From assembly GCF_020595055.1 (NCBI RefSeq), contig NZ_JAJDOO010000008.1, positions 1 to 64,000 of the forward strand: 64,000 nucleotides of DNA, given 5' to 3'. The position numbers were made by a program, and so were the translations under genes. Positions 8,936-17,076 of the stretch are shown piece by piece. The stretch is from Desulfosporosinus shakirovi. GTDB taxonomy: Bacteria > Bacillota > Desulfitobacteriia > Desulfitobacteriales > Desulfitobacteriaceae. Below the pieces are notes generated by a model. The model did not search any database. It saw only the letters and a list, made by a program, of their open reading frames with translations, and was not told where the DNA came from. Position 1 is the first letter of the stretch, and each line of letters begins with the position of its first letter.

Positions 8936-9742
8936 ATGTCTGAACTGTTAAAAGGGAGGAACCTGAGCAAATCCTTTGACACTCCTTTTGGGAGAGCGGT
9001 GATCCTGAACGGAATAAACCTGAAGCTAGAGGAAGGGAGTATTATTGCCCTAATCGGGGAGAGTGGCGGGGGCAAAACCACGCTTTGCAGAATCTTGATG
9101 GGTTTGGAAACAGCAGATTCAGGCAGTGTATTTTTGCAGGGAAAAGAGGTAGGAGGACTTAGAAAGCGCAGTTTTGCAGAATGTGCGTCTATTCAGTATG
9201 TCTTCCAGGATCCTTACGCCTCCATGGCGGATGAAGCAACGGTTATTAGCACCCTGTCTGAGCCGGCAAGACTCTGTAAACGAAATCATCGAGATTACTT
9301 GGAACCTGAGGAAGCACTTGTTTTAGCAGGGCTTTCTGGGGAAGAATTTATGGACCGGAAAATAAAGAGCCTTAGTGGCGGGCAAAGGCAAAAAATCGCC
9401 ATAGCCCGTGCCTTGATTACACGTCCTCAAATTATTATTGCGGATGAAAGCACGTCTATGCTTGACGAAGGTTCTGCGCAGGAAATGAGTTCGATTTTTA
9501 GCAGAGTAAATAAACTGCTGGGGATTAGCTTTATTATCGTGACTCATAACAAAAAGATATTGTTTGATTTATGCACCTTCATACTTGTCCTTTATCAAGG
9601 GAAAATCGTAGAAGCAGGGCTGAAAGAAAAGGTCTTGACCTCACCCCAAGCGGAATATACGCGTCAATATTTGGAGTGCATGTTAAATATTGAAGGGAGA
9701 ACTGACGTTGAGCAAAGTAATGTACGTAAATCTTACGGCTGA
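8936..9742 (+). CDS. ABC transporter ATP-binding protein, second (DppF/NikE-like)
   Basis: This is the second ATPase subunit. Walker A starts at G41 (GESGGGKTTL), the Q-loop is at YVFQDPYASM, the signature starts at S147 (SGGQRQK), Walker B contains D170 (IIIADESTSMLD) and the H-loop is at VTHNKK. The start was set to ATG 8936, preceded by a strong CAGGAGG; the frame stays open upstream but without a ribosome site. Two non-identical ATPases plus two permeases plus one lipoprotein make a complete Opp/Nik/Cnt-type importer. The end overlaps the next gene by about 35 bases. Confidence 0.88.
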   Translation: MSELLKGRNLSKSFDTPFGRAVILNGINLKLEEGSIIALIGESGGGKTTLCRILMGLETADSGSVFLQGKEVGGLRKRSFAECASIQYVFQDPYASMADEATVISTLSEPARLCKRNHRDYLEPEEALVLAGLSGEEFMDRKIKSLSGGQRQKIAIARALITRPQIIIADESTSMLDEGSAQEMSSIFSRVNKLLGISFIIVTHNKKILFDLCTFILVLYQGKIVEAGLKEKVLTSPQAEYTRQYLECMLNIEGRTDVEQSNVRKSYG

Positions 9743-11309
9743 AACCTTGGAAGAACGGGAATGTAATGATGCAATCAGTCAATATTATGGCAGAGGGCTG
9801 ACTTCCTACCTTGTTAAAGAAAATGTGCCTCCACATGTAGGGAGACATAGTGCGGAAAATTGTCTTATTTTAGTGCCGGGGCTTCTATCGGGAACCTTTG
9901 CGCCAAGTACTGGGAGATTGAGTATTGCAGCAAAGAAAGCTCAGGATTCCGGAATACAATACCTGAACTTAGCGGGGCCTTTTTCACAAAAGATGGCTTG
10001 TTTGGGCATTGTGGCCATTGTGATTACGGGTAAAAATCTAGAAGCTATTCCAGCTGTTATAAGCTTCGACGAAGGTGGGGGGCAGATCCTAAAGGTCACT
10101 TGTTTAAAGGAAAGAGAAATATCTGAGACCATCAGCTATATTCGGAATAATATCGGAAGGGGAAAGGACACAGCGGTCATCGGGATTGGTTCTGCAGGGG
10201 AACATTTATTGCCGATTGCTTCTGTGTTCACTACCTATCCCGAAGGTAATCCCCTCTTTAACTGTGCCAGGGGCGGAATGGGAGATGTTTTTGGCTCCAA
10301 AGGCTTAAAGGCAGTGGCAGTCACGACGAAAGCTAACTTTACCAGCAAGGTCGTTAATGTCACTGAAATGGAAAGAGCATCTAAAAGGCTGGCCAGAATC
10401 ATTATCGATCATCCGGTATGTGGGGGAGCTCTGCCTGCTTATGGTTCAATTACTTTAATGAAAATGATGAAGAGTAACAAGTTAAATCTTAGTTCGATCA
10501 AAGAGACTCCTCAGAGTAAGATCATAGCAGAGAACCAGAGGGTTGATCGGCCTAAAGTGGGTAGCCCCAGAATCAACCGCACTTGTGCCCCGTTATGTGT
10601 TGTGGGCTGTCTAAACCGTCATGCCCGCGGCAATGAAACCCTGTTGGCATCCCCAGCTGAGAGTGAGGTTTCGGCAGCCCTGGAGGATTTTGGTATAGAA
10701 GACGCTACATTTGCCTCGAAGTTTAATAGAATAGCCTTTGAACAAGGGATTGATTCAGTTGAATTTCTATTTTGTTGCACCTTATATTACAAAATCAAGG
10801 ATATCAAGGCAGGTAAAGATGAATTATTAGCGGCTCTCAATGAAGTGAAAGAGCTAACCGATTTGGGCAGAATTCTGGCTTCCAGGACGGAAGGATTATA
10901 TCAGCTATATCATGATCACACCAAGTTGTTGCCGATGGTCACCCGGCCCTCCATTGCTGAGGAACATAACTTTAATATAAAATTAAATTTTAAAGTTGCA
11001 GGGTGTGAGGATTTAGAGGACAAACAATATCTATATGCCAATATGCTGACCTTAGGCAATCTGGGCATTTGTCTTTTTACCTCATTTGCGATTATAGAAA
11101 GTCGTGAGGCCATGGACCTGCTTGCGGTCTTGTTTCAGGCTAAAACAGGACGTAAGCTTGTGGCCAACGATCTGATCAGGTATTCTGTTGATTGCCTTAA
11201 GGTTGAGGAGGACTATGAAAAACAAGCCAAGCTACTAAGTCTGCAAAAAGAAATACCTGAGTTCGTTAAGGTCCTCCATAGGTATTTTGGCAAAGGCGTG
11301 AACGAATGA
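9708..11309 (+). CDS. Aldehyde:ferredoxin oxidoreductase family protein with degenerate active site
   Basis: The AOR-type fold is recognisable from the N-terminal VNLTAETLEE and GRGLTSYLV blocks, from RGGMGDVFGSKGLKAVAV starting at R188 (pterin-contact motif), and from an iron-sulfur region with Cys293, Cys297, Cys301 and distant Cys455. Family enzymes use tungsto-pterin to oxidise aldehydes. Here the first two cysteines have CX3C rather than CX2C spacing, and neither pterin motif DXXGL(C/D) keeps its first Asp (FEQGID, with F344 at the Asp position; GNLGIC, with Gly at it). The DPRG..GLAYAT..RG block before the last motif is missing. TTG 9708 was chosen for its AAGGGAGA site; ATG 9720 is an alternative. 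It may be a non-catalytic or altered-function relative. Confidence 0.75.
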   Translation: MSKVMYVNLTAETLEERECNDAISQYYGRGLTSYLVKENVPPHVGRHSAENCLILVPGLLSGTFAPSTGRLSIAAKKAQDSGIQYLNLAGPFSQKMACLGIVAIVITGKNLEAIPAVISFDEGGGQILKVTCLKEREISETISYIRNNIGRGKDTAVIGIGSAGEHLLPIASVFTTYPEGNPLFNCARGGMGDVFGSKGLKAVAVTTKANFTSKVVNVTEMERASKRLARIIIDHPVCGGALPAYGSITLMKMMKSNKLNLSSIKETPQSKIIAENQRVDRPKVGSPRINRTCAPLCVVGCLNRHARGNETLLASPAESEVSAALEDFGIEDATFASKFNRIAFEQGIDSVEFLFCCTLYYKIKDIKAGKDELLAALNEVKELTDLGRILASRTEGLYQLYHDHTKLLPMVTRPSIAEEHNFNIKLNFKVAGCEDLEDKQYLYANMLTLGNLGICLFTSFAIIESREAMDLLAVLFQAKTGRKLVANDLIRYSVDCLKVEEDYEKQAKLLSLQKEIPEFVKVLHRYFGKGVNE

Positions 11310-12663
11310 AGGATAAGCTATCCGTTGCGATTCTGCCAATGGCTCTCGGCGCTTTTTCTGCAGCCTTGGACAACAATGTCTTAAATATCTGTCTGCCCCT
11401 ATTAGCCAAGGAATTTGAAACAGATCTGGGTACGGTCCAATTTGTGTCATCTTCTTATGTATTCGCTATTTGCAGTTTATTGTTGTTTTTTGCTATCTCT
11501 CAGCATCCAATGGCAGAAAATACGTTTTTAGTACAGGGACTACTTTGTTTTCACTGGGGAGCTTGGCCGCGGCCTTTTCTCCTAATATTTTTATGCTTAT
11601 TCTCTTTAGGATAATTCAGGGGATGGGTGCTGCTATGTTCATGGCCAACGGTATGGCCTTGATAAACTCCCATTTCAGTAACGAGGTGAAGGGAAGAGCG
11701 TTTGGGATTATCTTTACTGCCACATCTGTTGCCAGTATTATAGGTCCAGTTGCAGGAGGGGCTATTGCCAAAATCTGGGGTTGGCGTGCAATTTTTTTCT
11801 CAATAACCCCGATGGGTGCTTTAGCTGGGGTGATGGCTCTCAAACTATTAGACAAAGAGGATCAAAAACCAATAAAATCCTTTGATTTAATAGGGTCAGT
11901 TTTGAGTATTCTCGGTGTATTCGCCTTTTTTAGCTGTTTTTATCTTGTGAAGAGCAGGTATCCATTGCTCGCTCTTGTTGCTTTAGCAGGGGCTGTTGCT
12001 CTATTTTATTTTTTCAGAAACAGTCAAAGAGGAAATTCGAATCCTGTCCTAAACCCAAAGATCTGGGACCTAAAAAACTTTCGCCAGGCAAATATGCAGT
12101 CTGGATTGATCTTCGCCATTATGATGGCAGTTTCAGTCGTTTTACCTTTCTATTTTCATAATGTTTTTGGGTACTCTTCCGCCTACTCAGGCATGTTTCT
12201 GGCTACTATGGCCCTTTCAATAGTAGCTGTTTCCTAGTACGCCCAGCATGGACGCTTACTAGTCGGTGCAAGTCCGATACGGGGGTTGATAGTGCCAACC
12301 GTTAGCTAAGGGCAAAGCATCACTCACTTTATTGAAGAAAGGCTAAAGCTAAAAGTCAATAAAGAAAAGAGTGCAGTAGATAGACCGTGGAAATTAAAAT
12401 TCTTAGGGTTCTCGTTCTACCACAAGAGAGGTGGAATGGGGATAAGAATCCTATGCAAAGTGTGCCCCAGGAATTTGCGGCTATGGCAGCAAGCCTCAAT
12501 GTTCTTTCACCCCAATGCCGGAATTGCGATTGGGATTGCTTTATCAGGAATAGGATATAGTGCTTTTATAAGTTTTGATTTACCATCGGATATGGCGGAC
12601 GCCAGTGTATTAGGATTGTTTCTATTTGTAAATGTCTTAGTTCGAAAAATAGAGGTTCACTAA
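11306..12663 (+). pseudogene. MFS transporter (DHA2, 14-TM drug/metabolite exporter type), frameshifted and intron-disrupted
   Basis: The start ATG overlaps the AOR-like stop by four bases, so this was the last gene of the operon. The first 65 residues are typical (NNVLNICLPLLAKEF..FVSSSYVFAICSLLLFFA). At about 11503 one base is missing; adding a T restores A-Y-L-S-A-S-N-G-R-K, the MFS motif A region, and the frame continues with RIIQGMGAAMFMANGMALIN to 12236. There a group II intron piece begins. Transporter sequence resumes at 12453 (MQSVPQEFAAMAASLNVLS), shifts frame near 12510 and ends with a last transmembrane segment at 12663. About 100 residues are lost around the intron scar. It is non-functional unless the lesions are assembly errors. 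Confidence 0.82.
12237..12448 (+). mobile_element. Group II intron remnant (5' end joined to reverse-transcriptase fragment)
   Basis: From 12237 the sequence has the look of a bacterial group II intron 5' terminus (GTACGCCCAGCATGG..GTCGGTGCAAGTCC). From about 12316 the frame reads S-I-T-H-F-I-E-E-R-L-K-L-K-V-N-K-E-K-S-A, then VDRPWKLKFLGFSFYHK, the end of an LtrA-like reverse-transcriptase domain. The rest of domain I, most of the RT, the maturase domain and domains V-VI are absent. It interrupts an MFS gene in the sense orientation. The exact right junction, near 12448, is inferred from where MFS sequence resumes. Confidence 0.75.
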
Positions 12664-12756
12664 TATCATTCTGCCAGTAAGCAGTAGTTGTATGCGCCTA
12701 AGTAAAGATTGGAATTATTGAGTCCTCTGCAGACAAAGAGTTTACATATGTTATAC

Positions 12757-12806
12757 AATCCTTTGAACAAACTGGAAAATGAGTTTGTTCAAAGGATTTT
12801 CTTTTC
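12757..12806 (+). terminator. Strong Rho-independent terminator
   Basis: A perfect 17-bp stem (12757-12773 with 12782-12798, arms beginning AATCCTTTG and ending CAAAGGATT) has an 8-base loop and is followed by TTCTTTTC. It ends the ABC/AOR-like/MFS transcription unit. Confidence 0.88.
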
Positions 12807-12894
12807 AATAGGTATTATTGCAATAAGAATTATCACTCTTTAATTGGAATCCATACTAATTAATGATAAAATCAGACAAGGGGTGAGTGGAGAA

Positions 12895-13071
12895 ATGAGT
12901 GAAGATAATAAAATGTGGCAATGCCAAATCTCAAGTTGTGGATATATTTATAATCCAGATAAAGGGTGTAAGAAAAGTAAAATACCTAAAGATGTTCCTT
13001 TTGAGGATTTGCCGGATACTTGGAGATGTCCATTATGCGGGGCTGGTAAAAAGATGTTTAAACCTGTGTAA
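12895..13071 (+). CDS. Rubredoxin with CX4C first knuckle
   Basis: This 58-residue electron carrier has one iron bound by four cysteines. The second knuckle is canonical (CPLCGAG), and aromatic/YNPD residues match rubredoxin ([18 protein letters not shown]). The first knuckle is C-Q-I-S-S-C, with four residues between cysteines rather than two. This enlarged loop is known from a second rubredoxin of Desulfovibrio desulfuricans. ATG 12895 was preferred over an upstream in-frame ATG (12844 region) because it gives a normal-sized protein. It is monocistronic, between two terminators. The partner is unknown; oxidative-stress reductases or oxidoreductases are usual. Confidence 0.88.
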   Translation: MSEDNKMWQCQISSCGYIYNPDKGCKKSKIPKDVPFEDLPDTWRCPLCGAGKKMFKPV

Positions 13072-13133
13072 ATAGATTAAGATTGGTTGGTTTTAAGGAC
13101 CAAGCGCTTAAATTAATGATTTTAGTGCTTGCA

Positions 13134-13165
13134 GGTACTTGTTGTATTAAACGAGTACCTTTTTT
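13134..13165 (+). terminator. Terminator of the rubredoxin gene
   Basis: The 7-bp stem GGTACTT / GAGTACC (one T-G pair) has a 12-base loop followed by TTTTTTG. It lies 60 bases after the rubredoxin stop. Confidence 0.75.
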
Positions 13166-13362
13166 GCGTTCGCAGTTATAAGGAATTAAGCTGACAGATT
13201 TCTGTATTTCCATCGTATGGTATAAATGTATAAAAGAAAGTGGATTGTAAAACATATATTATTGATTGTGTTGAGTGCAATCGTGCCTGCTTTATGTATT
13301 GTCAGGCAGTGATTTGGTATGTATTGGAGCAAAATAAGTTCTTGAAAGCAGAGGGAGGCAAA

Positions 13363-14229
13363 ATGCAAAACCAAGATTTACCCAGAGGAATGAATGACAA
13401 ACCGGGCCTAATACCTAGGCAAGTGATGCCGGAAAATCTGGAATCCCTGATAAACAACATCCTGAGTTGGATTACGCCTACCGAAATGTATTACGCTTCG
13501 GAACCATCTCTATCCGACGATACAGATGCAATCTTGGGCTTTAGGTCTGGGCGGTGAAGTGGAAAACCGTTTAGTTTTACTTATGAGGATCTGAAAAAAA
13601 TGCCTTCGGTTAGCAAATTTGTAACGACGGAATGCTCAGGCAATAAACGTGCTTTTATGGAACCGCCAGTCCCTGGATCGGCGCAGTAGGCAATGTCAAA
13701 TGGACAGGGTGCCCCTAACTTATCTCCTAGATCAGGCGAAACTTAAGGATTCAGCCGTAGAGCTTATTTTTACAGGGGAAGAAACTGGAATTCGCCCCGA
13801 TATGGATACTCCGGTCAACTATGAGCGAAGCTTGCCGTTAGACAGATCGTTGATGGCTGAGTGTATTTTGGCCTTGAAAATAAATGACGAACCAATACCT
13901 CCAAAGGGGAAAAGATTCATCTAGGGCAACATACCGTCAGGGGGCTTGCTTGGACGGGAAAAGGGACTATTGATAAAGTAGAAGTAAGTTTAGACAACGG
14001 TATGACTTGGAATTCTGCACAGTTAAAGAGCTCGGAACATGAGCAATATACTTGGACCTTATGGGAATATTCATGGAATATTACTGCTCCGGGTCATTAT
14101 TCCTTATTAGCCAGAGCTTTTGACAGTTACGGAAATGTTCAACCTAAGGCGGCTCCTTGGAATGCCAAAGGGTACGGAAATAATTCGATTCACCAGATTA
14201 AGCTTATGGTACCTCAAATCCTCCATTAA
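13363..14229 (+). pseudogene. Sulfite-oxidase-like molybdopterin oxidoreductase, frameshifted with internal deletion
   Basis: ATG 13363 with GGGAGG upstream begins an N-terminus typical of sulfite oxidase/YedY relatives (LIPRQVMPENLES, WITPTEMYYAS). The reading then changes frame near 13535 (LGLGGEVEN), again near 13565 (FSFTYEDLKKMPSVSKFVTTECSGNKRAFMEPPVPG, holding the cofactor-ligand cysteine), and again near 13705 (AVGNVKWTG to VPLTYLLDQAKLKD). A stretch of roughly 70 codons is missing between PIPPKGKRF and LGQHTVRGLAWTGKGTIDKVEVSLD. The C-terminal dimerisation domain runs to 14229. It is a molybdoenzyme remnant, like the xdh and mocA remnants 9-12 kb upstream. Confidence 0.82.
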
Positions 14230-14280
14230 TTACAGGCGGTTTTATCTTGATTATTCATGGCGGGAGATACTCTCTCTGCT

Positions 14281-14316
14281 AAAAGCAGTCGGTAGAAGCT
14301 GACTGCTTTTGGTTTT
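14281..14316 (+). terminator. Terminator after the sulfite-oxidase-like remnant
   Basis: A perfect 10-bp stem AAAAGCAGTC / GACTGCTTTT with a 10-base loop is followed by GGTTTT. It is placed 50 bases after the remnant's last stop. Confidence 0.75.
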
Positions 14317-14371
14317 AAGGGTGAAATAAAATTTAGGACAGAAGGAAATTTGTTGTTTTTGAAAATATTAA

Positions 14372-14392
14372 AGCTCCTGCAATGCAGGAGCT
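14372..14392 (-). terminator. Hairpin/terminator downstream of the minus-strand gene
   Basis: The perfect 9-bp stem AGCTCCTGC / GCAGGAGCT has a 3-base loop. On the minus strand it is followed by TTTAATATTTTC, fitting an intrinsic terminator for the convergent gene that ends at 14431. Confidence 0.65.
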
Positions 14393-14430
14393 AAATTACA
14401 TAAAGGTATTTTACATAACGGGGTAAAGTC

Positions 14431-14823
14431 TTAAGTCAGATTGAAAATCGTTAGAGTTTGCAACTTTTTAAGTTCTTGGTCAAGGACGTCGCTTAGAGAA
14501 ATATCTAGGGCGTTAGCTAAAGCCGCTATGTAAAACAGTTGTTTTCCCAATTCTGCAGCAATTATATCTTGGCAGTTATCACAAACGAATCCTTCGAGTT
14601 GGCTGTCCAAGAGCTCCTTTAAGTCAGCGAGGCTTGCATCAGGGGGGATGGGTTTTTTGCGTGCATTTACTGCGTGGCAACCACAACTAGTCACAGATTT
14701 GACGACGGCTCGGTTAACACGCGCTGAAGTTTCTTGTCCTTTGGACAAGATATCCAGAATGCTTTGATGCCGGATTAAGAGGGATTTTACCGTGTCTTGG
14801 AATTGGTCAGTGAGTTGCTCCAT
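14431..14823 (-). CDS. Conserved small protein with CGC motif and MazG-like C-terminus
   Basis: The protein has about 130 residues. A helical N-terminus (DQFQDTVKSLLIRHQSILDILSKGQE) precedes a SVTSCGCHAV motif and a CDNCQDII pair, four cysteines that could bind a metal. The C-terminal ELGKQLFYIAALANALDISLSDVLDQEL resembles the helical end of MazG-like nucleotide pyrophosphohydrolases, but no full EExxE catalytic set is obvious. ATG 14823 has GAGG nine bases upstream; a GTG at 14838 would overlap the ribosome site. It is the only clear minus-strand gene, convergent with the molybdoenzyme remnant and divergent from carD. Function is unknown; a regulatory or housekeeping role is only a guess. 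Confidence 0.75.
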   Translation of the reverse strand: MEQLTDQFQDTVKSLLIRHQSILDILSKGQETSARVNRAVVKSVTSCGCHAVNARKKPIPPDASLADLKELLDSQLEGFVCDNCQDIIAAELGKQLFYIAALANALDISLSDVLDQELKKLQTLTIFNLT

Positions 14824-14917
14824 GTGTGCTATCCTCACTCCTTTCTGCCATCTCTATTATACCGAGGTGGCTGGTCAGTTGTCAATTTTCAACAGTAACA
14901 AGGCTAAAAAAGGTAAA

Positions 14918-14947
14918 TTGACAGGCTAAAGACTTGTATGATATAAT
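14918..14947 (+). promoter_or_regulatory. Promoter of carD
   Basis: A perfect TTGACA (14918-14923) and a perfect TATAAT (14942-14947) have an 18-base spacer, giving a start about 53 bases before carD. Confidence 0.8.
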
Positions 14948-15006
14948 TTTAAAATTTTGACCCGGGCTACGTTCCTTGCTATAATAATAGATAAGGGGGT
15001 GGCCGA

Positions 15007-15489
15007 ATGTTTAAGGTTGGTGACAAAGTTGTCTATCCGATGCACGGTGCCGGAATTATTGAGTCAATCGAAGAACGGGAAGTTCTTGGAGAAAAAAGCC
15101 AATATTATGTCATGCACTTACCAGTAGGGAATATGAAGTTGTTTATTCCCTTGAACAATGTGGAGAACCTTGGCTTAAGGCAAGTTATTTCTCCCACTAT
15201 GGTCCAAGACGTATTAGAGGTACTTAGGACCAAAGATACGGCAGCTACCTTAGCTTGGAATCGGCGCTATCGGGCAAACTTAGAGAAGATCAAGAGTGGA
15301 AACATTTTCGAAGTTGCCAATGTTGTTCGAAGCCTTGCTCAAAGGGACAATGAAAAAGGACTTTCTACTGGGGAAAAAAAGATGTATGAAAATGCTTGTC
15401 AAATTCTTATTAGTGAACTCGTTTTGACAGAGGGATCAGAAGAAGAAGCTGTCAGACAATGGCTTTCATCTGCTTTGATTTTGGCTTAG
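15007..15489 (+). CDS. CarD/CdnL-family RNA polymerase-binding regulator
   Basis: CarD-type proteins bind the RNA polymerase beta subunit and stabilise open promoter complexes, often at rRNA and tRNA promoters. The N-terminal RNAP-interacting Tudor-like domain is clear (FKVGDKVVYPMHGAGIIESIEEREVLGE, then YYVMHLP). The C-terminal part is the helical DNA-binding domain (WNRRYRANLEKIKSGN, VVRSLAQRDNEKGLSTGEKKMYENA). Length 160 is typical. It has its own strong promoter, upstream of the YacL-ispD-ispF cluster, as in many clostridia-like Firmicutes. Confidence 0.92.
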   Translation: MFKVGDKVVYPMHGAGIIESIEEREVLGEKSQYYVMHLPVGNMKLFIPLNNVENLGLRQVISPTMVQDVLEVLRTKDTAATLAWNRRYRANLEKIKSGNIFEVANVVRSLAQRDNEKGLSTGEKKMYENACQILISELVLTEGSEEEAVRQWLSSALILA

Positions 15490-15527
15490 ATTTTTTTTGA
15501 TTGAATTATTGGCGTCTTATTGAGGTC

Positions 15528-15845
15528 ATGGCTGAAAAGTATTTCGTTGCACGACTCGAATTAAGATTCGATGAAAGCGCCGCACTTAAACAAGGATTTG
15601 TTGTAAGATAACTGCCATGACTTAAACTGGACGTTCATGAGTTAAGCGTCGCCATCAACCACGTATTACTAAATCAAATGAGCTGGAACTTAGAACACCG
15701 CCAGGACTCATCAGAGATGGTTGAGATTAAAACACCGGCATGGATGGCAGGTGTCGTATTGGCAAGAGTTCGCAAGGAAAATAGATTTAATGTCGAGCAA
15801 AAGAATCGCTTAAAAAGGGTTAAATTGCCTTTGGTTGAAAAATAA
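15528..15845 (+). pseudogene. Remnant of a ~105-residue unknown protein with two in-frame stops
   Basis: One reading frame is protein-like from ATG 15528 (MAEKYFVARLELRFDESAALKQGF) through the TAA at 15843-15845 (VHELSVAINHVLLNQMSWN.., PAWMAGVVLARVRKEN.., KRVKLPLVEK). It is cut by TAA at 15609 and TGA at 15618, two codons apart. No frameshift is needed to join the halves. It therefore looks like a recently inactivated gene, or two mini-genes. I do not recognise the family. It sits between carD and the YacL gene. Confidence 0.5.
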
Positions 15846-15906
15846 TGAAATCCAAAGTATAATTGGAAAGACTTTTAGTCAAAATAGGTTAAAAGGAGGT
15901 GAAAAG

Positions 15907-17076
15907 ATGATTCGCAATTTGATACGCGGGATCATCACTCTGTTATTAGGGGCAGTAGGATTTTATCTGAACTATATTCTTTTTAGCCTCGGCTTTTTAA
16001 AAACCCTTGGATGGGATGGGTCGCCTGTATGGACATACGCCATAATGAGTATTTTATTTGGTATTATCGGATTTTTAGTTGCTCCTTTTAGTATCCGATC
16101 TTTTCTTGCTTTAATGCGGTGGATGGATGCGAGGTTAACTAGAGTTCCTACAAATGATCTTATGGGTGGGGCCATCGGGGGGATCATTGGACTTATTATT
16201 GCAAGTTTATTTGGAAATTCATTTGTCAGTATCAAATTCTTCGGACCGCTTTTGGCAGTCCTGCTGAGTCTGTTTCTAGGTTATCTGGGTTTGACAATTG
16301 GAATGAAACGGAAAGAAGATGTCCTAAGTTTTCTTAATTTTTTCCCTAGATTTCGTGATCGAGGAGACAAGGCAGATAAAGGGGACAAAAACAAGGACGG
16401 AAAGGCTGGCCGTTCCCAAGAGTCGGTAAGCTACAAAATTCTTGATACCAGCGTAATTATTGATGGACGGATCGCAGATATCGTTAAGACTGGATTTTTA
16501 GAAGGAGTTTTGTTAATCCCAAGTTTTGTGCTCGAGGAGCTTCGACATATTGCGGATTCTTCAGACTTACTAAAACGAAATCGAGGGCGCAGAGGGCTTG
16601 ATATTCTTAATCAGATTTCCAAGGAAACTGTCATCAAAGTGCATATTCATGAACAAGATTTTGATGATATAAATGAAGTTGACAGCAAACTCGTCCGGTT
16701 AGGGCAAGTATTAGGGTCGCCTCTGTTGACAAACGATTATAATCTTAACAAAGTGGCCGAACTTCAGGGAGTTAAGGTTTTAAATATTAACGAATTAGCC
16801 AATGCGCTTAAACCCATTGTATTACCAGGGGAAGAAATGTTGGTTCAAGTCATGAAAGAAGGAAAAGAGCCTGGTCAGGGTGTAGCTTATCTTGATGACG
16901 GAACGATGATCGTTGTGGATATGGGGCGGAGGTTCATGGGGCAAAACGTTGTTGTTTTAGTGACAAGTGTTCTTCAAACGGCAGCCGGGCGCATGATTTT
17001 TGCCAAGCCAAAAGCTACCTTGGAAAAAAAGCCGATGGGCCTTCGTTCGACGGATGAGGTGAATGCGATTGGCTAA
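15907..17076 (+). CDS. YacL-type membrane protein with PIN and TRAM domains
   Basis: Four hydrophobic segments fill the first 140 residues (LIRGIITLLLGAVGFYLNYILF and following), then a charged linker, a PIN/PilT nuclease-like domain (YKILDTSVIIDGRIADIV, SFVLEELRHIAD, LLTNDYNLNKVA, with the expected acidic residues) and a C-terminal TRAM RNA-binding domain (EGKEPGQGVAYLDDGTMIVVD). The combination and the place before ispD match the YacL family of Gram-positives. The substrate is unknown, probably RNA. ATG 15907 follows a perfect AAAGGAGGTG; an upstream in-frame ATG-like codon near 15835 has no ribosome site. It overlaps ispD by 14 bases. Confidence 0.9.
   Translation: MIRNLIRGIITLLLGAVGFYLNYILFSLGFLKTLGWDGSPVWTYAIMSILFGIIGFLVAPFSIRSFLALMRWMDARLTRVPTNDLMGGAIGGIIGLIIASLFGNSFVSIKFFGPLLAVLLSLFLGYLGLTIGMKRKEDVLSFLNFFPRFRDRGDKADKGDKNKDGKAGRSQESVSYKILDTSVIIDGRIADIVKTGFLEGVLLIPSFVLEELRHIADSSDLLKRNRGRRGLDILNQISKETVIKVHIHEQDFDDINEVDSKLVRLGQVLGSPLLTNDYNLNKVAELQGVKVLNINELANALKPIVLPGEEMLVQVMKEGKEPGQGVAYLDDGTMIVVDMGRRFMGQNVVVLVTSVLQTAAGRMIFAKPKATLEKKPMGLRSTDEVNAIG

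Noticed and set aside
13240-13362. Cysteine-rich N-terminal extension before the sulfite-oxidase-like gene
   Set aside because: A good ribosome site and start lie at 13351-13363, and the extension resembles nothing in the family.
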